A DNA stretch of 20,378 nt, taken from assembly GCA_963648895.1 (NCBI GenBank), contig CAVJGK010000013.1, forward strand, positions 1 to 20,378. The letters run 5' to 3'. Below are positions 1 through 7,542 of the stretch, piece after piece (position 1 is the first letter of the stretch; every line of letters begins with the position of its first letter). The stretch comes from UBA3210 sp963648895. Lineage in GTDB: Bacteria > Bacillota_I > Bacilli_A > RFN20 > CAG-449. The notes beneath the pieces were generated by a model. That model saw only the letters and a program-made list of their open reading frames with translations. It searched no databases and was not told where the DNA came from. The position numbers and the translations under genes are program-made.

Positions 1-1
1 T

Positions 2-457
2 TTTGATTCCTTAAGCTATGTTCCAAGCAATATTAAAACAATTAAATTAGATCCTATTAAAGATATTACAGATACCAATAGAGCGTTGTCAGAAGCATAT
101 AATCTAGGCTATAAAGAAATAGAGATTTATGGCTGTTTAGGTGGAAGAATTGACCATTCTATTGCAATTATTCAAGATGGATATAAATTCCACTCTATGG
201 GCTTAAAAATAACTATTTTTGGCGATAAACAACAAATCACTTATTTAACTAATTCTAAATTAGAGATAAATAAAAAAGATGGATATATTTCCATCTTTAG
301 TTTAGATACTTCTAAAGGAGTAACTATTAAGAATTTAAAATATGAGGTAAATGATATTACTTTAACAAATACATTTCCTTTAGGTGTATCTAATGAGTTT
401 ATTGATAAAACTGCTTCTATTGAAGTAAAACAAGGCACATTACTTATTGTTTATTAG
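2..457 (+). CDS. thiN: Thiamine pyrophosphokinase, 3' part (5' end outside window)
   Basis: The enzyme transfers pyrophosphate from ATP to thiamine to give thiamine pyrophosphate in the cytoplasm. The frame is open from base 2, so the start lies upstream. About 151 residues are visible, against roughly 210 for the usual protein, so about 60 N-terminal residues are missing. The visible part begins FDSLSYVPSNIK and then shows the family's catalytic patterns: D-I-T-D-T-N near visible residues 21-26 and G-C-L-G-G-R-I-D-H near 44-52. A C-terminal beta-rich thiamine-binding half follows. A TTG codon at 86 is an internal codon, because the conserved D-x-T-D pattern lies upstream of it. The gene ends in TAG and overlaps the convergent membrane-protein gene by 14 bases. 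In many Bacillota it follows rsgA and rpe; that region is not visible here. Confidence 0.9.
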   Translation, partial: FDSLSYVPSNIKTIKLDPIKDITDTNRALSEAYNLGYKEIEIYGCLGGRIDHSIAIIQDGYKFHSMGLKITIFGDKQQITYLTNSKLEINKKDGYISIFSLDTSKGVTIKNLKYEVNDITLTNTFPLGVSNEFIDKTASIEVKQGTLLIVY

Positions 458-875
458 TTTTTAATTTATAATCTTGATATACGTTAATAACAAAATAAAC
501 AAATAATAAAGTTAACATAATACCTAAATATAAATAATGTTGGTTACTTGCATATTCTTTACCTTTAGAAATTTGTTTAAAAAAGATTCCTAGACCATAA
601 AATCCACCTAAACCTGTAAAGCAAAAAGAAGAGATATTGAAATAATGATTTTCTTTATTTTTTAAGTATGTGTATAAAGATATAATCGCGTAAGTTAATA
701 CGATTAAACCTAATAATGTTAAAATTAAATAATCGTTATTAAAAGAAATATCTGTACCATATTCATCTTGGTAAAATGAATAGCTTTTAACGTAAAATAC
801 AAAGAATAAGACGCTTAAGAATAAGCCTAAAACAATAAGAATAATTCTTTTTGTTAATTCTAAATATTTATTCAT
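444..875 (-). CDS. Small four-helix membrane protein downstream of thiT
   Basis: This is a 143-residue integral membrane protein that I do not recognise. Four hydrophobic segments are visible, near residues 10-30, 48-68, 82-100 (Gly/Phe-rich, FTGLGGFYGLGIFF) and 114-133, with a basic C-terminus (DYKLKTNKQ). The start is set by a good ribosome site, AAGGAGG on the minus strand (plus positions 887-893), 11 bases upstream. Its first 8 bases overlap the end of thiT, so the two genes are probably translationally coupled and share the TPP riboswitch. A thiamine-linked role is therefore an inference from context alone. The 3' end overlaps the convergent TPK gene by 14 bases. I see no terminator of its own. 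Confidence 0.75.
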   Translation of the reverse strand: MNKYLELTKRIILIVLGLFLSVLFFVFYVKSYSFYQDEYGTDISFNNDYLILTLLGLIVLTYAIISLYTYLKNKENHYFNISSFCFTGLGGFYGLGIFFKQISKGKEYASNQHYLYLGIMLTLLFVYFVINVYQDYKLKTNKQ

Positions 876-1497
876 GGGCTAATTCGCCTCCTTCTTCTTT
901 GCTTACTTGTTTAACAACAAATATGTTATGAGCTTTTAGATTCATAATAACTAAGATTAAACTACATAAAATGATATTAGGAAGCATGTATGCACCATTA
1001 TAAACGATAGAATATAATACTGGTCCTCCAGCAAAATCATAATTTGCCCAGAAGATACATCCTGATAAGAAGTGAGTTAAAAACTTAGCCACTCCTCCTA
1101 AAATAGAACCAATTAACAAATATTTAGTTTGTTCTTTTTTAGTTTCTGCATTTTTAAATGGCTTATAAAATAAACCTGCAATGGCAACTACTGGATAAGC
1201 AAGGATATAGTCTAATAAAATTTGGAATAAAACATTATACCAAGAAGAACTAATCGCGTATACTCCTCCAAAACATTGTAAAAACGCTAGTAAGGTTCCA
1301 CATATTAATGCGGATAAAAAGCCTCGTCTATAGGCTAAAACTAGAATTGGTAACATGGCAATACCAATGCTACCTCCATTAGGGAATACTCCCTTAAAGA
1401 TGCCTCCTTGTAAAAAATCTAGTCCGAAGGCAAGTGCAGTAAATATGGCGATTTCACCGATATTTCTGGTTGTGAAGAATTTATTTTCTTTCTTCAT
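868..1497 (-). CDS. thiT: Thiamine transporter ThiT (ECF S-component)
   Basis: ThiT is the membrane-embedded thiamine-binding subunit that works with the shared ECF energy module (EcfA, EcfA', EcfT), which is not encoded in this window. The protein has 209 residues, close to the family norm, with about six hydrophobic segments. Family patterns are present: the PNGGSIGIAMLP loop (39-50), QILLDYILA (92-100) and KFLTHFLSGCIFW (138-150). From memory of the Lactococcus structure, K138, H142, W150, Y162 and N167 correspond to thiamine-contacting positions, with D96 in place of Glu. The start is ATG, with an AAAGGAAC ribosome site 12 bases upstream. A TPP riboswitch precedes it, which independently supports the assignment. 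Confidence 0.93.
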   Translation of the reverse strand: MKKENKFFTTRNIGEIAIFTALAFGLDFLQGGIFKGVFPNGGSIGIAMLPILVLAYRRGFLSALICGTLLAFLQCFGGVYAISSSWYNVLFQILLDYILAYPVVAIAGLFYKPFKNAETKKEQTKYLLIGSILGGVAKFLTHFLSGCIFWANYDFAGGPVLYSIVYNGAYMLPNIILCSLILVIMNLKAHNIFVVKQVSKEEGGELAHE

Positions 1498-1500
1498 AAA

Positions 1501-1541
1501 TAAAAAAGTTCCTTTCTGACTAGATATGCCAAAAAAAGAAC
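1501..1541 (-). promoter_or_regulatory. Candidate expression-platform hairpin hiding the thiT ribosome site
   Basis: On the minus strand, GTTCTTTT (plus 1534-1541) can pair with AAAGGAAC (plus 1508-1515) over 8 bp including one G-U pair, with an 18-base loop. The second arm is the thiT ribosome site and is followed directly by a run of six U. The structure could therefore act by hiding the ribosome site or as a weak intrinsic terminator. Its link to ligand state is inference; no clear anti-hairpin was worked out. Confidence 0.45.
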
Positions 1542-1550
1542 ATTATTGCA

Positions 1551-1650
1551 AAATAAAAAATTCCTTCCGCTAGCATTACCTAGATCAAGTGTGGTCGACA
1601 CTAAGAAGTGTCCTCTCAGCCTAATTCATTAAGCTCCCATAGTTTTATTT
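1551..1650 (-). promoter_or_regulatory. TPP riboswitch (THI element) controlling thiT
   Basis: Read on the minus strand, the leader contains the conserved TPP aptamer cores in order: GGGAGC (plus positions 1633-1638), GCTGAGAGGA (1611-1620) and TGATCTAGGTAATGCTAGCG (1568-1587), followed by GAAGGAA. A closing P1 helix can form between plus positions 1643-1650 and 1551-1558. High thiamine pyrophosphate should reduce expression of thiT and the gene after it. I could not choose a thiT promoter with confidence in the AT-rich 1650-1700 stretch. Confidence 0.95.
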
Positions 1651-1681
1651 AAAAATATATTGATGAAAATTGCAATATTAT

Positions 1682-1710
1682 TTTTGTTTTAACCAAGAAA
1701 ATTGTATAAT
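1682..1710 (+). promoter_or_regulatory. Promoter of the acidic membrane-protein/ABC transporter unit
   Basis: A perfect -10 TATAAT lies at 1705-1710, with a weak -35 (TTTTGT, 1682-1687) at 17-base spacing. The AAGGAG ribosome site at 1724-1729 and the ATG at 1737 follow. Confidence 0.6.
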
Positions 1711-1736
1711 AGTATAAATATAAAAGGAGAAATACA

Positions 1737-3080
1737 ATGCCTAGAAAGAAAAAAATAGAAACCACTGTTGCAAGTGAAAATATAAATGTTGAAAACCCAG
1801 TTACTGAAGAAGTAAAGACTGAAGAAACTCCAGCAGTTGAAGAAACTACTGTAGATGTAAAAACAACACCAACTGAGGTTAGTGAAGAAACATCAGTTGA
1901 AGAAAAAACTGAAGAAACTGTTACTGAAGAAATTTCTGAAGCACCAGTTGTTGAAGAAACTAAGGATGAACCAGTTGTCGAAGAAGTTCCTACTGTTGAA
2001 GAAAAAGTTGAAAAAACAGTTGCTGAAGAACCTGTTGCAGAAGAAGTTCCTGCAGTAGAAGAAAAAAATGAAGAAACAACACCAGTAGAAGTTTCACCTA
2101 CTAATGGAGATAAACCTACTGAAGAACCAGTAGAATTTGTTCCAAATGAAGATGGTGCTTTAAATCAAATTGAAGTATCAAGTGAAGAAGAATTAAAAGC
2201 TAGTGTTAATAAAGCAAGAGAAGAATTTAAAGTAGAACACGATAAATTATTAAAATACAATAAAATACTAGGTGGTGTTTTATTTGTTGCCATGATTGCA
2301 ATATTAGTTGTTGGAATGATTTATCCTGATGCAATTACATATTTATTAATTGGTATTGCTGTTTATTTCATCTTAGTATTCGCTCTTACACGTTGGCAAA
2401 GAAAGAAGATGGATGATGGTGTTAAAAAATATTTAAATGTCTATTCTTTATACACTGAATCTTATGCTTATGATCCATCTACATATAAAGATGTCACTAT
2501 TAAATTTGAAGAAAAATTAGACAAAGAAGTAGTTGATAAACTTGAATATGTAAATGATTGTATTGAAATCGGTTCTAGAAATATTGTTAGATACACATTA
2601 AATGGAACTAAAGGCTATACAGGTGATGTATCAATTAAAACTGGTGAAAAGAAAGTTAGAAAAACTCATAAAGTTGGCTTTGTTGGTAAATTAGTCATTC
2701 TTCCTTTAGAACTTAAACAAGAAGGTAGAATTCTTTGCTACTTAAAAGGACTTGGAGATGCAGAACCTAGTAAATTAGATGATGTTAATAAAATCGATAT
2801 TCCTGAATTAAGCAGTGCTTGGAGCGTTTATGCTTCTGATGATTCATTAGCTAAAGTATTTACTCCTAAACTTGTAAAAGAATTAAATGGCTTATCTTGT
2901 GATAGTATCTTAAATGATGTATTAATCTCCTTTAATGAAGGACAATTATTAATTGGCTTATCATATTCTGATGATTTAATGGTTATTCCTCTAGAAAAAG
3001 AATTTGATTCTACTGGATTTAATCACTTCAGAAATGATATGAATAAAGTGGCAGATATTTATAACACATTAAAAAAATAA
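1737..3080 (+). CDS. Membrane protein with acidic Glu/Val/Pro-rich N-terminal region
   Basis: This is a 447-residue protein of unknown function. After a basic start (MPRKKK), residues 8-135 are low-complexity and strongly acidic, with recurring V-E-E and E-E-P-V units. A stretch of about 13 residues (E-E-P/V-V-x-E-E-V-P-x-V-E-E-K) occurs twice, near 78-90 and 98-110. A charged helical stretch (145-175) leads into two closely spaced membrane helices, near 177-197 and 199-219, and then a soluble domain of about 225 residues. With a two-helix hairpin and no signal peptide, both ends should lie on the cytoplasmic side. The start is fixed by AAGGAG at 1724-1729. The ABC transporter gene begins 28 bases downstream, so the two are probably co-transcribed and may work together, which is inference. 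Confidence 0.75.
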   Translation: MPRKKKIETTVASENINVENPVTEEVKTEETPAVEETTVDVKTTPTEVSEETSVEEKTEETVTEEISEAPVVEETKDEPVVEEVPTVEEKVEKTVAEEPVAEEVPAVEEKNEETTPVEVSPTNGDKPTEEPVEFVPNEDGALNQIEVSSEEELKASVNKAREEFKVEHDKLLKYNKILGGVLFVAMIAILVVGMIYPDAITYLLIGIAVYFILVFALTRWQRKKMDDGVKKYLNVYSLYTESYAYDPSTYKDVTIKFEEKLDKEVVDKLEYVNDCIEIGSRNIVRYTLNGTKGYTGDVSIKTGEKKVRKTHKVGFVGKLVILPLELKQEGRILCYLKGLGDAEPSKLDDVNKIDIPELSSAWSVYASDDSLAKVFTPKLVKELNGLSCDSILNDVLISFNEGQLLIGLSYSDDLMVIPLEKEFDSTGFNHFRNDMNKVADIYNTLKK

Positions 3081-3108
3081 ATAACAATTTGTTGGGAGTA
3101 TAAACAAT

Positions 3109-5508
3109 ATGCTAGAAGTAAGAAATTTAAAAAAGGTTTATAAAGTACCTAATGCAGATCCAGTTTATGCCCTTGATGATGTATCAGTTAAATTCCCTGA
3201 AAAAGGTTTGATCTTCATCTTAGGTAAATCGGGTTCTGGTAAATCTACTTTATTAAATGTTATGGGTGGACTTGATAAGGCGGATTCTGGAGAAATTATC
3301 ATCAATGGTAAATCATCAAAAGAATTCTCTGGTAGTGAAATGGATTCATACCGTAATACATATTTAGGTTTTATTTTCCAAGAATATAACATTCTTTCTG
3401 ATTTTACTATTAAAGAAAATATTGCCTTAGCTTTACAATTACAACATAAACCTGTTACTGATGAAGTTATTGATAATATTTTAAAAGAAGTAGATCTTGA
3501 AGGCTTTGGTAAAAGAAAACCAAATGAATTATCGGGTGGACAAAAACAAAGAGTTGCGATTGCGCGTGCTTTAGTTAAAGAACCAAAAATCATCTTTGGT
3601 GATGAACCAACTGGAGCTCTTGATTCAAATACTGGTAGACAAGTATTTGAAACATTAAAGAAATTATCAAAAGATAAATTAGTAGTTATTGTTTCTCATG
3701 ATAGAGATTTTGCTGAACATTTTGGTGATCGAGTTATCGAATTAAGAGATGGTAAAATTATTTCTGATATTTCTAAAACAACATGTGAAGTAGATTCTCC
3801 TGCTGAAGGTTTATCAATAATGGGTGATAATATTATCCGTGTAGAAAAAGATCATGAATTAACACTTGCTGATTTAAAGATTATTAACGAAAGATTAGCT
3901 TCTAGAAAATCTGAAATCTATATTACCGCGGATGAACATATCAATGAAGCTGTTTGTGAAGCAGGTAGAATTGATAAAGAAGGTAATAGAGAAAAATTTG
4001 TTGATACAGATCAAAATACGATTGAAGTTGGTAATGAGAAATTTAATTTAATTAAGTCACATTTCTCACTAAAACACGCATTTAGAATGGGTGCAAAATC
4101 ATTGAAAGTTAAACCTGGTAGACTAGTTTTAACAATATTGCTTTCAACTATCGCTTTTTCCTTATTTGGTTTTAGCGCAACTCTATCAATGTTTAATGAT
4201 AAGAGTGCATTAGAATCTACTATTGTTAAAAATGATATCCATGCAATTAGCTTTAGTTTTGAACAAAGAGAAATAGCTAAAGATCAAGAAGAACCAGTTG
4301 TTACTAACGTCTTAACTCAAGAAAAGATTAATGAAGTTGAATCAAAAACTGGTGCGAAAGTTTATACCTTAACAAATGGTGATAAAATTCAAGTAAATAC
4401 ACCTTCAACAAGCGATGTATTCCATATGAACACATTTTATGGAAGAGTTGGAGTAAATGGTGATACTTTAAAAGAATTTGGACTTAGTTTATTAACTGGT
4501 GGTAAAGCACCAAGTGCTGAACATGAAATCTGTATTTCAAAATATGCTTTATTCACATATCAAGACTTTGGTTATTATGAAGTTGATACAACAACAGGTA
4601 AAACAACTAAAACTGAAGGTAAAGATATCAATGAACAAACAATCTTAGGAAAATACGTATTCGCAACTGAACCAGATAGTGAAAATAAAGCTAATAACGG
4701 CGTTAAAATTACTCCATTAAAAATTGTTGGTGTTGTCGATACAAAATATCCTCAAAAGTTTGAAAAATATAGAAGCGATTCTTCTTTATTAACTGCCGCG
4801 AATGCCGATACTATTACTATTGCATTTTTAAGAGGTAGCGCAAATCTACATAATGTTATTTATGAATATTCCCCAAATCCTCATGCTGCAATTACTTCAA
4901 CCTATACAGGTGATAAAGCTACTGCGTTTGTTTCTTTTGGTGAAAGTATTGATACTTCAAAGGTAAGTAAATTCATCGATATGTATTTAGAAACTAAAGA
5001 TGTATTCAATGATGAAAGCAAAATGACAAAAGATACATATAAATTATCTTTCGTTGATCCAATGTTAACTAATGTTGAAACATATGCAAAAGTTATTTCT
5101 ATTTTAACTCAAGTATTTGTTTGGATTGGTCTAGCATTCGCGATATTTGCAGTATTATTATTCTATAACTTCATTTCTATTTCTATTAACAGTAAGAAAG
5201 TTGAAATTGGTATCCTTCGTGCAGTTGGGGCAAAAAGAATTGATGTATTTAAGATTTTCTATTCTGAATCATTTATTATTGCATCTATTAACTTCATTCT
5301 TGCAACAATTATTACTTTCTATATTTCATTTAGAGTTAATTCAGGATTAGTCGATGCTTTCGGTTTAGCATTCAATGTTATGTCACCTAATATCTTAGTT
5401 GTCTTAATGATCTTAGGAGTCGCACTTGGGGCAAGTATTATTTCAAGTATCTTACCAGTTACAAGACTTGCAAACAAAAAACCAATTGACGCAATCCACA
5501 ATAAATAA
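3109..5508 (+). CDS. ABC transporter, fused ATPase and FtsX/MacB-type permease
   Basis: This 799-residue protein joins an ATPase domain to a MacB-like permease, so a homodimer would make a full transporter. ATPase motifs are all present: Walker A GKSGSGKST (39-47), Q-loop Q91, signature LSGGQKQR (141-148), Walker B IIFGDE (161-166) and H-loop H197. A linker (about 220-330) precedes the first membrane helix near 335-357. A large extracytoplasmic domain of about 300 residues follows, then three C-terminal helices with the FtsX-type motif KKVEIGILRAVGAKRIDV. MacB-type proteins usually move lipoproteins, peptides or antimicrobials, or transmit force across the membrane, rather than import nutrients; the substrate here cannot be told. 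A ribosome site (TTGGGAG) sits upstream of ATG 3109, and the acidic membrane protein gene is immediately upstream. Confidence 0.9.
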   Translation: MLEVRNLKKVYKVPNADPVYALDDVSVKFPEKGLIFILGKSGSGKSTLLNVMGGLDKADSGEIIINGKSSKEFSGSEMDSYRNTYLGFIFQEYNILSDFTIKENIALALQLQHKPVTDEVIDNILKEVDLEGFGKRKPNELSGGQKQRVAIARALVKEPKIIFGDEPTGALDSNTGRQVFETLKKLSKDKLVVIVSHDRDFAEHFGDRVIELRDGKIISDISKTTCEVDSPAEGLSIMGDNIIRVEKDHELTLADLKIINERLASRKSEIYITADEHINEAVCEAGRIDKEGNREKFVDTDQNTIEVGNEKFNLIKSHFSLKHAFRMGAKSLKVKPGRLVLTILLSTIAFSLFGFSATLSMFNDKSALESTIVKNDIHAISFSFEQREIAKDQEEPVVTNVLTQEKINEVESKTGAKVYTLTNGDKIQVNTPSTSDVFHMNTFYGRVGVNGDTLKEFGLSLLTGGKAPSAEHEICISKYALFTYQDFGYYEVDTTTGKTTKTEGKDINEQTILGKYVFATEPDSENKANNGVKITPLKIVGVVDTKYPQKFEKYRSDSSLLTAANADTITIAFLRGSANLHNVIYEYSPNPHAAITSTYTGDKATAFVSFGESIDTSKVSKFIDMYLETKDVFNDESKMTKDTYKLSFVDPMLTNVETYAKVISILTQVFVWIGLAFAIFAVLLFYNFISISINSKKVEIGILRAVGAKRIDVFKIFYSESFIIASINFILATIITFYISFRVNSGLVDAFGLAFNVMSPNILVVLMILGVALGASIISSILPVTRLANKKPIDAIHNK

Positions 5509-5521
5509 TTTAAAATATCTA

Positions 5522-5554
5522 AAGGCTAAGTCATTATGATTTAGTCTTTTTTTT
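5522..5554 (+). terminator. Intrinsic terminator after the ABC transporter gene
   Basis: An 11-bp stem (5522-5532 with 5538-5548, two G-U pairs) with loop ATTAT is followed by a T run to 5554. Confidence 0.9.
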
Positions 5555-5564
5555 ACACAATCTC

Positions 5565-5656
5565 CCGAGAGATTATTTGATTTTCCGAGAGATTATTTGA
5601 TTTTCCGAGAGATTATTTTAAAAAACGAGAGATTATTTGATTTTCCGAGAGAATAA
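5565..5656 (+). repeat. 20-bp tandem direct repeat, about 4.6 copies
   Basis: The unit CCGAGAGATTATTTGATTTT starts at 5565, 5585, 5605, 5625 and 5645, exactly 20 bases apart. Copies 1 and 2 are identical. Copy 3 changes in its second half (TTTTAAAAA), copy 4 has A for the first C, and copy 5 is cut after 12 bases, where the match ends in GAATAA. The array lies between the ABC transporter terminator and the ntdp promoter. It has no spacers, so it is not a CRISPR array. No open frame of note crosses it. Confidence 0.92.
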
Positions 5657-5773
5657 TAGACAATATATTATCTGTTTTTAAATATGATACATTTGAAATT
5701 AAATTGATTTTCTAAAAGTTTTTTAAAGTTAATTAGTTTTTAGAATTGATTTATTTAATTTAAAGTCTTTCTT

Positions 5774-5799
5774 TGCTATAATCATTACGACAAGTGAGG
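5774..5799 (+). promoter_or_regulatory. Extended -10 promoter and ribosome site of ntdp
   Basis: TG at 5774-5775, one base, then TATAAT at 5777-5782 make an extended -10 element; no good -35 is seen. GTGAGG at 5794-5799 is the ribosome site, 8 bases before the GTG start at 5808. Confidence 0.65.
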
Positions 5800-5807
5800 A
5801 TGTTAAC

Positions 5808-6389
5808 GTGTTAAAAGAAGATTTAATTGGAAAATGGATTCATGTCCAAAGCTATAAACACGATGGATTACTTCATAGAACTTGGGAAAGCGCAATGATC
5901 GTTGACTATAATGATGATTTTATAGTTACTGCATCAACTTGTAATAAAGTAATTGAAGCTGATGGTAGAAGATGGTTTACAAGAGAACCAGCAATATCAG
6001 TATTCTTCTTTCATGAATGGTATAACTTTATTGCTATGTTTAAAGAAAATGCAATTATGTATTATTGTAATATTGCTTCTCCTAGTATTGTTGATAAGAA
6101 TTGTATCAAATATATTGATTACGACTTAGATTTAAAACTAATGCCAGATAAATCAATCTTACAACTAGATTCTAAGGAATATGAATTTCATCGTAAAAAA
6201 TATAGCTATTCAGATGATTTAGATAAAGTCATTAAACTAGCGAATGCTCGTTCAAAAAAATTGATGGAAGATAATGCTTTTCCTTATGATGACAATATGA
6301 TGATTGAATATTATAAGAAATTTGAAGAATTAAGCGCTCATCAAGATAAAGAGATGCTCGAAGATTATGAGGATGAAGAAGAACTATAG
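5808..6389 (+). CDS. ntdp: Nucleoside tri-/diphosphatase Ntdp (DUF402 family)
   Basis: The sequence aligns by eye along most of its length with the staphylococcal/bacillar nucleoside tri- and diphosphatase (SA1684 type), which hydrolyses NTPs and NDPs with a divalent metal in the cytoplasm. Shared stretches are QSYKHDGLLHRTW (14-26), ADGRRWFTREPAI (51-63), MYYCNIASP (84-92) and KYIDYDLDLK (101-110), whose Asp residues are the likely metal ligands. The protein has 193 residues, against about 180 in the family. The extra length is an acidic tail (EMLEDYEDEEEL). The start is GTG at 5808, supported by GTGAGG 8 bases upstream and by the match starting at once (LIGKWIHVQSYKHDG). It is a single-gene unit with its own promoter and terminator. 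Confidence 0.88.
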   Translation: MLKEDLIGKWIHVQSYKHDGLLHRTWESAMIVDYNDDFIVTASTCNKVIEADGRRWFTREPAISVFFFHEWYNFIAMFKENAIMYYCNIASPSIVDKNCIKYIDYDLDLKLMPDKSILQLDSKEYEFHRKKYSYSDDLDKVIKLANARSKKLMEDNAFPYDDNMMIEYYKKFEELSAHQDKEMLEDYEDEEEL

Positions 6390-6412
6390 GTGTGATGCCC
6401 TATAGTTTTTTT
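6382..6412 (+). terminator. Intrinsic terminator overlapping the ntdp stop codon
   Basis: A 9-bp perfect stem, 6382-6390 with 6399-6407, carries an 8-base loop and continues into a T run to 6412. The TAG stop of ntdp (6387-6389) lies within the first arm. Confidence 0.88.
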
Positions 6413-6463
6413 GTGATTTATGAATATATTCATAAAAATTGGTATATCAAGATTTATGCTAAG

Positions 6464-6487
6464 TGATATAATAAACGATGTTGGAGG
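6464..6487 (+). promoter_or_regulatory. Promoter of the tsaE operon and ribosome site deciding the tsaE start
   Basis: TGATATAAT (6464-6472) is an extended -10 with a perfect TATAAT at 6467-6472. Transcription would begin near 6479, so the in-frame ATG at 6478 is unlikely to serve as a start. TTGGAGG at 6481-6487 serves the ATG at 6493. Confidence 0.65.
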
Positions 6488-6492
6488 CACTT

Positions 6493-6960
6493 ATGGAATT
6501 AGTTATTGAATCAAATGGATTAAATGATACTTCTAAACTAGGTCAAATACTTGGGGAAGAAGCTTTTAAAGGTGCTTTATATTCTTTAGACGGAGATTTA
6601 GGTGCAGGTAAAACTACTTTGACTAAATCAATCGCTTTAGCCCTTAATATTAAGGACAATGTATCAAGCCCTACTTTTAATATTTTAAAATGTTATTTTG
6701 ATGGAAGACTTCCATTATATCATATCGATGCTTATCGATTAGAAGATGGAACTAATGCTTCTATTGGATTAGAAGAAGTAATTGAAGGCGATGGATTATG
6801 TATCGTCGAATGGGGAAAGTTTATTCAAGAGATGATATTTGAACCATTAGAAATTAAAATTACAATCTTAGATGATAATAAAAGAAAGTTTATCATTAAG
6901 AATGAATATAAAAAATATGATCATCTCATGATGCGTTTGAAGGAGGAATTTAAATGTTAA
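6493..6960 (+). CDS. tsaE: tRNA threonylcarbamoyladenosine biosynthesis ATPase TsaE
   Basis: TsaE is the small P-loop ATPase that drives the TsaB-TsaD complex during N6-threonylcarbamoylation of A37 in ANN-decoding tRNAs. The protein has 155 residues from ATG 6493, typical for the family. Walker A is GDLGAGKTT (34-42). Further family patterns are SSPTFNILKCY, PLYHIDAYRLED and LCIVEWGKFI, whose conserved Trp is present. I chose 6493 over the in-frame ATG at 6478 because GGAGG lies 5 bases before 6493 and the likely transcription start is near 6479. The gene overlaps tsaB by 7 bases and opens a five-gene operon. Confidence 0.94.
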   Translation: MELVIESNGLNDTSKLGQILGEEAFKGALYSLDGDLGAGKTTLTKSIALALNIKDNVSSPTFNILKCYFDGRLPLYHIDAYRLEDGTNASIGLEEVIEGDGLCIVEWGKFIQEMIFEPLEIKITILDDNKRKFIIKNEYKKYDHLMMRLKEEFKC

Positions 6961-7541
6961 CATTAATGTTAGATAGTTCAAATACTGATTTATCAATTGG
7001 TATTTCTAAAGATTACAATATCATTTATAAAACTTCTTTTGCATGTTGGCAACGCCAATCAGAATTGATGATTCCAGAATTAGAAAAAGCATTAAAAGAA
7101 ACATCTTTAGAAATTAATGATTTCAATGAAATAGTTTGTTCTATTGGACCTGGTTCTTATACAGGTATTAGAATTGCTTTAACGATTGCAAAAACAATCG
7201 CGGTTATGAATGAAAATATTAAATTAAAATGTGTATCTTCTTTAAGAGTATTCGGCGGAAGAGATAAGAAATTTATCGCTTTAATGAACGCTCGTAGTAA
7301 AAGAAGTTATATCGGTGTTTATGACCACGATAATACAATAATGGAAGATAAAGTATTAACTAATGAAGAAGTATTAAATTATATTAACCAACATCCTGAT
7401 TATGAAGTAATTGGTGATGTAGAATATTTAGGTTTAACAAACAATCTACCTGATGTAGTTTCTTCTATGAATTCATTAAGTGAAATTCTTCCTATTTGTG
7501 AAGATGTATTAAAAGTAAAACCATCTTATTTAAAGGATTAA
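6954..7541 (+). CDS. tsaB: t6A modification protein TsaB
   Basis: TsaB is the inactive ASKHA-fold partner that binds TsaD and TsaE and scaffolds t6A synthesis. The 195-residue sequence shows the N-terminal MLDSSNTDLSIGI strand pair and the hallmark GPGSYTGIRI at 65-74, followed by IALTIAKTIA. It lacks the His metal ligands found in TsaD, as expected. The length is slightly shorter than the roughly 220-230 residues of well-studied homologues, the C-terminal half being trimmed. AGGAGG at 6941-6946 sets the ATG at 6954, inside the end of tsaE. The next gene, rimI, begins one base after its stop. Confidence 0.93.
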   Translation: MLTLMLDSSNTDLSIGISKDYNIIYKTSFACWQRQSELMIPELEKALKETSLEINDFNEIVCSIGPGSYTGIRIALTIAKTIAVMNENIKLKCVSSLRVFGGRDKKFIALMNARSKRSYIGVYDHDNTIMEDKVLTNEEVLNYINQHPDYEVIGDVEYLGLTNNLPDVVSSMNSLSEILPICEDVLKVKPSYLKD

Positions 7542-7542
7542 T

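Noticed and set aside
86..457. Complete short gene starting at TTG 86
   Set aside because: The frame is open to the window edge and carries the conserved D-x-T-D motif of thiamine pyrophosphokinase upstream of 86.
1647..1675. Minus-strand thiT promoter TTGCAA-17-TTAAAT
   Set aside because: The -10 would overlap the P1 arm of the riboswitch at 1643-1650, so transcripts would lack part of the aptamer.
5565..5656. CRISPR-like array
   Set aside because: The repeats are directly adjacent with no unique spacers, the unit is 20 bases, and no cas gene is present.
5555..5773. Insertion-sequence remnant or origin in the gap before ntdp
   Set aside because: No terminal inverted repeats, transposase fragment or DnaA-box cluster could be seen; apart from the tandem repeat the stretch is plain AT-rich DNA.
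6478..6492. ATG at 6478 as the tsaE start
   Set aside because: The likely transcription start is near 6479 and the GGAGG site lies after 6478, so the ATG at 6493 is the better start.
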